A stretch of 64,000 bases of DNA from DATLXU01 sp035575515 (GTDB taxonomy: Bacteria; Acidobacteriota; Blastocatellia; UBA7656). The position numbers and the translations under genes were made by a program. Location of the stretch: positions 61,856-125,855 of the forward strand of contig DATLXU010000077.1 of the NCBI GenBank assembly GCA_035575515.1. Reading direction: 5' to 3'. The notes below the pieces were generated by a model. It made no database searches. It was given only the letters and a program-made list of their open reading frames with translations, and was not told the DNA's origin. Shown here in pieces: positions 57,771-64,000 of this stretch (position 1 is the first letter of the stretch; each line of letters begins with the position of its first letter).

Positions 57771-58814
57771 ATGAAAAAATCTGCTCGTTTCAATTTGAGA
57801 TTGGCTACATCCGTTGCAATAGCGGTGGCATTGCTTTTTGCTTCAGCGCCGGTAGCGCGCGCCCGTGTTCCGCGCAAGCGCAGTTTTCAATTTGAATACA
57901 AAACTACGGTGAAAGAGATTCCGGCGGGAGCCAAAGAGGTTGACGTGTGGATACCAGTGCCGCACGATACGCCGTTTCAGAAGATCACTGGCTTCGAGGT
58001 GGAATCGCCGCACCCTTATAAGATTCAATCAGCCGAGTATGGAAATAAAATCCTGCACATAAGGCTGAGCAACCCGCAGCAATCGAGCTTCACTATCACA
58101 ATGCGCTTCGATGCCGTGCGCAAAGAGCACGTGCAGGAGCGGCTGCAACAGGCCAGTTATTCGCCTGCCAAAGAGGAGCACGACCCAAACATGGCGCGGT
58201 GGCTCAAGCCTGACCGTCTTGTGCCGATTGACGGCAAGATCAAGCAGTGGGCCGAAGAAGTCGTAACCGCTGCCGGTGCGAAGACCGATCTTGAAAAGAT
58301 CAGAGCCATTTATAACCACGTTGTCGCAACCGTGAAGTACGACAAGAGCGGGCAGGGATGGGGACGCGGCGACATATATTACGCCTGTGATGCGCGGCGC
58401 GGAAACTGCACAGATTTTCATGCCATCTTCATCGGCTACAGCCGCGCGCTCGGCATCCCTGCGCGGTTCGCCATAGGCTTCCCTCTTCCTACGGACAGAG
58501 GCGAGGGCCAGATTAGCGGCTATCACTGCTGGGCCGAAGCCTATGTCAGGGGGATTGGCTGGATTCCTGTTGATGCGTCGGAAGCGTCAAAGAATCCTGA
58601 CAAGCGCGAATATTTCTTCGGCGCGCACGATGAGAATCGCATTGAGTTCACTATAGGGCGCGACCTGACGCTCAATCCGAAGCAGGCAGGAGAGCCGCTC
58701 AACTATTTTATCTATCCATACGCTGAGGTGGACGGCAAACCGCTCGCTTCCATAGACAAGAGCTTCGCTTATCGGGACAAGTCGTCTTCTTCGCCTGTCA
58801 CCGGCGGCCAGTAG
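57771..58814 (+). CDS. Exported transglutaminase-like protease or peptidase
   Basis: A 347-residue exported protein with GGAGGG before the ATG and a signal peptide ending near RARV (residue 33). An N-terminal beta domain (KTTVKEIPAGAKEVDVWIPVPHDT...HIRLSNPQQSSFTITMRFDAVRKEH) precedes a transglutaminase core with Cys213 in RRGNCTDFHAIFIGYSRALGIPARF, His252 in SGYHCWAEAYV and Asp268 in WIPVDASEA. The triad is complete. Bacterial members are usually peptidases or amidases rather than cross-linkers. GWGRGDIYYACDARRGNC before the Cys is family-like. A strong terminator-type hairpin follows. Confidence 0.9.
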   Translation: MKKSARFNLRLATSVAIAVALLFASAPVARARVPRKRSFQFEYKTTVKEIPAGAKEVDVWIPVPHDTPFQKITGFEVESPHPYKIQSAEYGNKILHIRLSNPQQSSFTITMRFDAVRKEHVQERLQQASYSPAKEEHDPNMARWLKPDRLVPIDGKIKQWAEEVVTAAGAKTDLEKIRAIYNHVVATVKYDKSGQGWGRGDIYYACDARRGNCTDFHAIFIGYSRALGIPARFAIGFPLPTDRGEGQISGYHCWAEAYVRGIGWIPVDASEASKNPDKREYFFGAHDENRIEFTIGRDLTLNPKQAGEPLNYFIYPYAEVDGKPLASIDKSFAYRDKSSSSPVTGGQ

Positions 58815-58830
58815 CCGCTAAACAAAACTT

Positions 58831-58859
58831 CAAGAGGGAGATTTTAAGTCTCCCTCTTG
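58831..58859. terminator. Bidirectional hairpin between transglutaminase and rhodanese genes
   Basis: CAAGAGGGAGA (58831-58841) pairs perfectly with TCTCCCTCTTG (58849-58859), with a seven-base loop. On the minus strand it is followed by AAGTTTTGTTT, so it fits best as the terminator of the rhodanese gene. It may also act on the plus strand. Confidence 0.75.
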
Positions 58860-58946
58860 TAGCGTTCATAAGAATTTGAAACGAGCGCCGGGCAGGTTTG
58901 CGATAAAGAATAAACCCGCCCTTCGCGCCGCATATTGCTCGTCTTA

Positions 58947-59498
58947 TCATTCGCCTTTTTCTACGGGCAGCCCCTTCAGCGTCCAGTCCTGCCCGAAGTT
59001 ATTCGGAATGTAAAGCACTCTGACTTTTTTGAATCCCATCTCGTTAAGCGCCTTGTACGCAGGGCGAATGTTGGGACAATCGTTCCATGGACAGCACCCG
59101 CAATAGATCACAACCTCGCTGCTGCGAGATATATCTTTGGCTGCGTCCCTGAGTTTTTCCAAGCCTTCGGCGCTGCTTGCAGGGCCGGCGAATTTAGCGC
59201 CCGGAATGTGACCCATCTTGTATAAGTGAATGATACCGGTTTGGAAAACTACAGGCTTGTTCTCACCTGAAAGCTGCCGCGCCAGTTCTTCCAACTGAAT
59301 AATCTCATTTGAAGACCATGGATCAGCCTTCTGATCCTGCTTCGCTTCGTTCGTTTGAGTTGCGCTGACTTGCGCCAAATAGTCTCTTCCGACAAAAGAG
59401 GAGGCCTGGCTGTGTTGTGATGCGTTGTGGTTCAGGCCGATAACGAATACTGGAACGTAGCAGAAAAGGAGTATTTTGTTGGTGACCAATCTTCCCAT
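58947..59498 (-). CDS. Exported rhodanese-like protein with Cys-rich active loop
   Basis: A 183-residue protein starting at the ATG at 59498, five bases after AGGAGG. A signal peptide or anchor covers residues 1-25. The rhodanese fold is indicated by EELARQLSGENKPVVFQTG, the HIPGAKFAGPASSAEGLEKL segment with GHIPGA, and the catalytic loop VIYCGCCPWNDCPNIRPAY. This loop has four cysteines (133, 135, 136, 141) in place of the usual single Cys followed by RxGxR, so it may bind metal or form a disulfide relay. It could handle persulfides in the periplasm. The function is not settled. Confidence 0.85.
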   Translation of the reverse strand: MGRLVTNKILLFCYVPVFVIGLNHNASQHSQASSFVGRDYLAQVSATQTNEAKQDQKADPWSSNEIIQLEELARQLSGENKPVVFQTGIIHLYKMGHIPGAKFAGPASSAEGLEKLRDAAKDISRSSEVVIYCGCCPWNDCPNIRPAYKALNEMGFKKVRVLYIPNNFGQDWTLKGLPVEKGE

Positions 59499-59658
59499 GC
59501 ACCCTCCTGTCAGTTCAGTTTTACGGAACAATAAATATACCTGTGTTTGAACGGCCTGAAAACCCGAGATGAAGACTTACCGTGCGCGACCATTGAATAT
59601 CGCCTATCGCTGCCTCATAATAATCAAAGTCTAAAGAAAGGTATCGCTGTTGAATTGA

Positions 59659-60759
59659 ATGGTAGATCAATTATCGCACATAGACGCTTGCCGCCTGTGC
59701 GGTGCGCCGCTGGTTGACCCTCAGCTTAATCTCAATAATCTCTGCGCCAACTGCGCTGCGCCTGAGCTGGCGATTCTAGGCCAGACGCCGCAGGCCGCGA
59801 GCGGCTCGGCCGCTGAAGCGGCTGCGCCCTACAGCCCGCAACGCGTGACGCCGGAAGCAGAGCCGGCGCAGCCCACATCGGACCCGGACAATCCGCGATG
59901 GGGACCGGCCCTCGGCATCGCCGCGTGGCTTTTCAGCGTTGCTGCCATCATTATCATCCCGCTCATCGCTGTCGTTGTCTGGTATCTGATTGAGCGAAAG
60001 ATGGGCAGGCCCGTCCCGGATTTGCGGGATCAAGAGGGCATGGTGGCGTGGGCGCTTTCGCCCAATGCCGTGCTCACGCAGGTCATATTCACAGGCGTGG
60101 GCCACCTCTTCACACTGGCTTTCTGCTGGCTCACAGTCACGCGAGCTCGACGTTTCCATTTTTGGGAGAGCTTCGGAATGAAGTGGTCAATCAATCCGAC
60201 GCTCGCTCGCGCGGTCTTCGCCGCGGGAATAGTCATTGCAATCTCTGGCGCAGATAATTGGGGGCAACGGTTGCTATTCACCGCGCTGCTCGGTCTGCTT
60301 GCATCGAATAATCCCAAAGTCCACAAAACAATCTTTGTGCTGGGCACAGCAACCATAATGGTCGGCGTCCAAGTCGCGCTATCCAAATTAATCCCTCAAA
60401 CTGAGAAGACGCCTTTTGAAGAGATATTGAAGACTTCAGCCAACGTGCGAATCGCCGTTGCGCTGATGGCCGTGTTGACCGCGCCACTCATTGAAGAGAT
60501 GATTTATCGCGGGATGCTTTATTCTGGCTTGCGTAAGAAATTGGGAATTGCGCCCGCGATTGTCATCGTCACACTGCTGTTCGCAGGCGTTCACGTTCCG
60601 CAATACAATGGCGCGTGGGGCGCTCTTACGGCTTTAACTATACTGAGCCTTGCGCTCACGGTCATTCGCGCAAGGACGCGCTCGCTGCTGCCTCCGATAT
60701 GGATTCATCTTGTGTTCAATTCGTTCGGCGCGATTGGTATACTCATGCAGAACTATTAG
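59659..60759 (+). CDS. CPBP-family intramembrane metalloprotease with N-terminal zinc ribbon
   Basis: A 366-residue membrane protein. Residues 11-32 form a zinc ribbon (CRLCGAPL...LCANCAAP). A Pro/Ala-rich linker precedes hydrophobic segments at about 85-110, 130-155, 180-225, 255-280 and 295-365. The CPBP (ABI/Rce1-like) active site is complete: EEMIYRG with Glu279, Glu280 and Arg284, then His312 in FAGVHVP, and HLVFN at 350-354. Family members cleave inside the membrane and are linked to bacteriocin immunity or to protein maturation. The target is not predictable here. No ribosome binding site is evident. Confidence 0.9.
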   Translation: MVDQLSHIDACRLCGAPLVDPQLNLNNLCANCAAPELAILGQTPQAASGSAAEAAAPYSPQRVTPEAEPAQPTSDPDNPRWGPALGIAAWLFSVAAIIIIPLIAVVVWYLIERKMGRPVPDLRDQEGMVAWALSPNAVLTQVIFTGVGHLFTLAFCWLTVTRARRFHFWESFGMKWSINPTLARAVFAAGIVIAISGADNWGQRLLFTALLGLLASNNPKVHKTIFVLGTATIMVGVQVALSKLIPQTEKTPFEEILKTSANVRIAVALMAVLTAPLIEEMIYRGMLYSGLRKKLGIAPAIVIVTLLFAGVHVPQYNGAWGALTALTILSLALTVIRARTRSLLPPIWIHLVFNSFGAIGILMQNY

Positions 60760-60769
60760 CGAAGCGCGC

Positions 60770-61447
60770 TTACAGCATCCATAGCGGGCGCGTTGGAAAA
60801 TAATCGGGCGAGCGGTCCGGGTGCTTCTTGTGAAATTCAAGATACCGCTTGAGCCATTTCCGGTATCGCGTCTCACTTGAGCGAATCTGCCGGTGGGGAA
60901 TCTCCTGAAGGTGCCTTTCGACGCGCCAGACGTTGCGCGTCGAAAATCTCCAATCATAACTGCCAAGCTCATACAGGCTCGCAACGGCGTAGCCAGTTAT
61001 TCGCCCGCTTTTGTCAATGTATGGATCGAAGTAGCTCATCACAAGATCGCGCACGGTTCGATAAACAGGCTTGCGCCCGTGAAGAGCAATGTCACGCGAG
61101 CGCGCGACCGATCCATATCGCCCCTCTCTTTTGTAGAGGAACAGAACGTGGTCGAGTTTGTCCTGCGATTCGATGCTGACCAGAAGCGGCGGGTATCCGT
61201 GTTGTTCGAGAATCGCGGCGGCGATGATCGCGCCTTCGAGGCAATGCGCGCGGTTCTCTTTGATTGCGCGACGAAATGAGAAGCATGTCGGGCCGTGCAT
61301 CTCGCGATTGTACGGCATTGCGGACAAAAACCTCTGCACTTGAAGCGGCGTGCGGTGCCGCTCGATTATCTCCCATTCTTTGTCGGTGAATTTCGATCTG
61401 TCGGGCTTCATGCGGTCAAAGGCGTCAATCGCTTTGCTCACAGCCAT
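60770..61447 (-). CDS. Transglutaminase-like superfamily protein, unusual
   Basis: A 225-residue protein without a signal peptide. Cys69 in KENRAHCLEGAIIAAAILEQHGYPPLLV and His100 in KLDHVLFLYK have the order and spacing of the transglutaminase-like thiol fold; the third residue may be Asp141 or a neighbour in SYFDPYID. The rest is charged and Arg-rich, ending in a C-terminal RKWLKRYLEFHKKHPDRSPDYF segment. It is distinct from the exported transglutaminase upstream. Its start (ATG at 61447) has no Shine-Dalgarno, and Met13 could also be used. The function is unknown; peptidase or amidase activity is a guess. Confidence 0.72.
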   Translation of the reverse strand: MAVSKAIDAFDRMKPDRSKFTDKEWEIIERHRTPLQVQRFLSAMPYNREMHGPTCFSFRRAIKENRAHCLEGAIIAAAILEQHGYPPLLVSIESQDKLDHVLFLYKREGRYGSVARSRDIALHGRKPVYRTVRDLVMSYFDPYIDKSGRITGYAVASLYELGSYDWRFSTRNVWRVERHLQEIPHRQIRSSETRYRKWLKRYLEFHKKHPDRSPDYFPTRPLWML

Positions 61448-61657
61448 CGAACGTTACGCGATAGCCAGTCTTTAGGTCAAGCTGCGCGCCGAATTTGCGG
61501 CTGTACAGGTTCAATCCAACATTCGGCCTGAAGCCAAACGCAACTGCATCGCTAACACATAGAACTTGACGGCACATTACAGCCTGATTGCTGCAACAAT
61601 TCACAGGGTGGTGGCATAGAGGTTGCCCTTTCTTATTTGCTGGGAGGAGATGAAACG

Positions 61658-61882
61658 ATGTTGGCGTTATTAATTCCATTTTTTGTAGCCGCAATCCTGG
61701 TTGCGACGACGCTCGGCCTGAGCTTCGTCTGCATTGAGCTTGTGCTGAGAGGAATCGGCAGAGCGCTTCACGCCAAGCCTGCCTTATCAATCAGAAGACC
61801 GGCATACACGAAAATTGCTCGAAACGGTCAAGCCAGCGCAAGAACGATAAGGACGCGGTTACGCGCTATCGCTGCGCAATGA
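61658..61882 (+). CDS. Small membrane protein with basic tail
   Basis: A 74-residue protein starting at the ATG at 61658 after GGGAGGAG. One hydrophobic segment (LALLIPFFVAAILVATTLGLSFVCIELVL, 2-30) is followed by a basic, Arg/Lys-rich tail of about 40 residues (RRPAYTKIARNGQASARTIRTRLRAIAAQ), which would lie in the cytoplasm. No family is recognised. The last 13 codons and the stop lie in an inverted repeat (61857-61907), which shapes the C-terminus. Confidence 0.6.
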   Translation: MLALLIPFFVAAILVATTLGLSFVCIELVLRGIGRALHAKPALSIRRPAYTKIARNGQASARTIRTRLRAIAAQ

Positions 61883-61907
61883 CGTTCGGACGCTATAGCG
61901 CGTAACC
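61857..61907. repeat. 13-base perfect inverted repeat spanning a stop codon
   Basis: GGTTACGCGCTAT (61857-61869) is the exact reverse complement of ATAGCGCGTAACC (61895-61907), with a 25-base loop that contains the stop of the small membrane protein. A run of eight T residues begins about 47 bases later (near 61954), so transcription may end in this zone. Confidence 0.75.
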
Positions 61908-62149
61908 ATTGTGGATTTCAGAACGGAAGAGCCGCAAAGCTCGCCCATTCTTTTTTTTCTTTTCAGTCTCTATTTCACAGGTATCAAACCTGTACTCTCA
62001 GTATGAAAGTAAATCGCTTCCCTCAACGCTTCCGCTTCCGAAATCGAGCCAGAGCCGTTCTACAATCGCGTGAGCCGCTGGTATAGCCTTTGCCAATCTC
62101 AGTGCAGGCGCGCAAACGCACGCTGAGTACGGACGAAAGGAATACACCG

Positions 62150-63232
62150 ATGCGACGAAGCATTTCCGCAATATTAATTCTCTTGTTGCTGTTGATCGCA
62201 AGCGCGATGGCGATTGCAACACGCGGTCCCGAACTTGCTGAAGCGGTCGAGCCATATGTTTCTCATCTCAAGCTGAAGCCTGAGCACCTCCGCGCTCTCG
62301 CCGATAAGCAGGTGGTCGCGCGCAGCCTTTCGACTGAAAACGACAAAGAGATGGCTGCCGTCGGCGTGGTGATGGCCGATGCCACACCCGATGCTTTCGT
62401 CGAGTCGTACAAGTCGCTTGCGACCTTTCAGCAGAACCCTTACATCATCGCGTCGGGAAGATTCAGCGATAAACCTTCGATTGCGGACCTCGACGCTCTG
62501 ACGCTCGAAGACAGAGACCTGTACTCGCTTGCGAAATCCGAATTGAAAGATTCCGATATAAAACTTTCGCAGACCGACATCTCGAAGTTTCGAGCGATAG
62601 GAGCGACCTCATCGAGATTGACCCCACAACTAAAAGCGCGGATCACCGTTGAGTTCAAAAAGATGTTGGTCGAGCGCGTGAAGAATTATCTGGCGAGCGG
62701 GGCCAATGCTCTCGGAACGTATTCCGACAAAGAAGAGCCTATCAGCGCGCACGAAGCCTTCGTTGCTCTCTCGCGGGAGCAGGCTGCATCGGCACAGCAT
62801 TGCACGCATCTTTATTCATACCTTGAAAGCTACCCGCAGAATCCGTCGCCCAACAGCGAATCGTTCATTTACTGGGCGAAGCAGAAATTCGGAGACCTAA
62901 AGCCTGTGATTAACGTTGTCCACGTTCTGATTCATCGCGACGGAAATCGAGTCTTCATCGCGTCAAAGCAGCTTTATTCGACTCATTACACCGAAGCTGG
63001 GCTTTCGGTCGCGGAGTTGATTCCATTCACAGACGAGCGAAATCAGACACGCACGATTGTTATCTACACGATTCGTTTGCAGGTTGATATGCTTGGCGGC
63101 TCGCTCGGCTTTATGAAAAAGCGCATGGCTCAACCGCGAATGGTTGCGACGCTCAAGCAGAGTCTCAACGGAATGCGCGTGACGATGGAGACGCTGGCGC
63201 GCGCTTCAGCTCAAAATAGCCCCGCGCCATAA
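62150..63232 (+). CDS. Exported helical protein of unknown function
   Basis: A 360-residue protein starting at the ATG at 62150 after AAAGGA. The signal peptide is MRRSISAILILLLLLIASAMA (1-21). The rest is soluble and mostly helical with beta parts: FVESYKSLATFQQNPYIIASGRF, a charged DLYSLAKSELKDSD region, ITVEFKKMLVERVKNYLASGANALG, then HLYSYLESYPQNPSPNSESFIYWAKQKFGDLKPVINVVHVLIHRDGNRVFIASKQLYSTHY and a C-terminal strand-rich end. The His-rich 'VHVLIHRDGNRVF' resembles a substrate pocket but no named family fits. Confidence 0.7.
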   Translation: MRRSISAILILLLLLIASAMAIATRGPELAEAVEPYVSHLKLKPEHLRALADKQVVARSLSTENDKEMAAVGVVMADATPDAFVESYKSLATFQQNPYIIASGRFSDKPSIADLDALTLEDRDLYSLAKSELKDSDIKLSQTDISKFRAIGATSSRLTPQLKARITVEFKKMLVERVKNYLASGANALGTYSDKEEPISAHEAFVALSREQAASAQHCTHLYSYLESYPQNPSPNSESFIYWAKQKFGDLKPVINVVHVLIHRDGNRVFIASKQLYSTHYTEAGLSVAELIPFTDERNQTRTIVIYTIRLQVDMLGGSLGFMKKRMAQPRMVATLKQSLNGMRVTMETLARASAQNSPAP

Positions 63233-63237
63233 TCGCG

Positions 63238-63591
63238 CTAATCCATCGCGCCGCGAATAGCTTCTTCAATAGCGTCGGCTGTAATGTCAAAGTGCGAAGC
63301 GTTCCACACCTCGCGTCCGTTGCGAATCAGAATTGCCTGCGGCGATTCATGCCTTATGCCAAGCCGGTCGGCGACTTCGTTAGAAACCGCGCGGGCCGTT
63401 TGAACGATGACGAGGTTGTAGCCGACGCCGCCGTTGGCCAGCTCAATATGCTCCTGGAGCTTGCGAAACGCGCGCCCGCTGATTGGGCAGGTCGTGCTGT
63501 GCTTGAAAAGCAGCACGGGCCGTTCGTTTGATTCACGAATCGAACCCTCCAGGTCTTCGATTGTTTTTAGTTCCTTCAGGTTTTTCGTCAT
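63238..63591 (-). CDS. ytxJ: Monothiol bacilliredoxin YtxJ
   Basis: A 117-residue thioredoxin-fold protein. The single active Cys35 lies in LLFKHSTTCPISGRAFRKLQ, the YtxJ (BrxC) motif. The conserved HESPQAILIRNG (cis-Pro region) and a C-terminal helix follow. YtxJ proteins remove bacillithiol from mixed disulfides. Presence of the gene suggests that the organism makes bacillithiol, although the bshABC genes are not in this window. It is convergent with the preceding gene (5 bases between stop codons). The DinB-family gene at 29121-29630 could work with the same thiol. Confidence 0.9.
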   Translation of the reverse strand: MTKNLKELKTIEDLEGSIRESNERPVLLFKHSTTCPISGRAFRKLQEHIELANGGVGYNLVIVQTARAVSNEVADRLGIRHESPQAILIRNGREVWNASHFDITADAIEEAIRGAMD

Positions 63592-63833
63592 GCCACCTAC
63601 TCTTGATTGGTTGTAAAAGACATTTTCTCAGCCTGCGGCCCGACTCCGCAAGATTGATGGACACGCCGGGTTGTTTGGCATTAAGATTATTCTTCGCGTA
63701 ACGGGCCACGTAAGGACGATTCTCAAACATCCAACTCCGGGACTTTTTGCGTTGAAGCGAAGAGGCTGTCATCGCTCAAGCCCCTCACCAGGCGGGCCTC
63801 GCCCCAGGATTTAAGTCGAATGGAGTTCTCGAT

Positions 63834-64000
63834 ATGAAACGCAGGGCCACACGCTTCGTTGCTGCCTTGTTGATAGCGGTCTTTGCCGCCTCGCTGCTTC
63901 CCCTTAGCTATGCGAGCGCGACCGCTGATGTACAACAATCAAGCGCCACGTCGCGCACGCGTCGCGGGAAAAACGGCGGGCAGAGTGCGGCAAGCACGAC
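63834..64000 (+). CDS. Exported protein, N-terminus only (right edge)
   Basis: The frame opens at the ATG at 63834, eight bases after GGAG, and is still open at 64000. Residues 1-31 make a signal peptide (KRRATRFVAALLIAVFAASLLPL with a likely cut near SYASA). The visible mature part is Ser/Thr/Arg-rich with a basic patch (SRTRRGKNGG). Nothing more can be said; the gene continues beyond the window. Confidence 0.7.
   Translation, partial: MKRRATRFVAALLIAVFAASLLPLSYASATADVQQSSATSRTRRGKNGGQSAAST

Noticed and set aside
63592..63833. Possible riboswitch before the last partial gene
   Set aside because: GC-rich pairing is visible but it matches no riboswitch consensus I know, so no claim is made.

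Overview
This window is a chromosomal stretch of a moderately GC-rich, Gram-negative-type bacterium, most likely an acidobacterium of the Blastocatellia type. Three things point there. The gene mix is broad and housekeeping-like: HslUV, RpoD, Hom/LysC, PdxST, AccD, FolC and an HU-MerR-tRNA-Pro cluster. Many secreted proteins and lipoproteins have no named family. A monothiol bacilliredoxin (YtxJ) and a glutaredoxin-like selenoprotein are also present. This placement is an inference from gene content, not a measured phylogeny. There is no sign of a phage, plasmid, insertion sequence, CRISPR array or rRNA operon.

Layout. 1-8.5 kb (mostly minus strand): a lipoprotein cut by the left edge, a DoxX membrane protein, a YceI protein, a ketosynthase with KS-alpha-like motifs, a fibronectin-III lipoprotein, hslV-hslU, a GH13 amylase and a MarR regulator. 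8.6-25 kb (mostly plus strand): rpoD, a secreted helical protein, a GAF/PAS sensor with a dead histidine-kinase domain, hom, a histone-H1-like protein, lysC, Ppx/GppA, HU, MerR, tRNA-Pro(GGG), surE-pcm and DedA. 25-34.6 kb: truA facing an Lrp regulator with a very clear promoter and operator, then an aminotransferase, PhzF, DinB, pdxS-GNAT-pdxT, a cupin, an SDR with a rewritten active site and a GalU-like enzyme. 34.6-44.4 kb (minus strand): a di-haem peroxidase, secreted proteins, a Tat-exported molybdenum hydroxylase operon, LysM and BON proteins, a UGA-containing selenoprotein and a ClpP-like protease. 44.9-64 kb: PBP4-type dacB, small proteins, a PD40/amidohydrolase giant, cobalamin adenosyltransferase, accD, folC, NUDIX, a four-repeat YARHG protein, PlsC, two transglutaminase-like proteins, rhodanese, a CPBP protease, YtxJ and a secreted protein cut by the right edge.

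Two things stand out. First, at 43417-43635 (minus) an ORF interrupted by one in-frame TGA encodes a small glutaredoxin-like protein with the TGA exactly at the active-site position (TGA-Pro-Tyr-Thr). It has a good ribosome binding site, a possible SECIS hairpin just after the TGA and a terminator after the real stop, so it reads as a selenoprotein of the Uxx-star type that ordinary gene calling misses. Second, five intergenic sites carry different short tandem repeats that all have a 7-base period and occur as facing inverted copies (4364-4476, 22170-22262, 52434-52500, 53403-53477, 54790-54918). They press directly on start and stop codons and in two cases provide coding sequence. They resemble the heptameric short tandem repeats known from cyanobacteria.

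Functionally the window combines protein quality control (HslUV, ClpP-like, PCM), the aspartate-family pathway (Hom, LysC), vitamin B6 synthesis (PdxS/PdxT), thiol/selenol redox functions and envelope enzymes. No single accessory island dominates.
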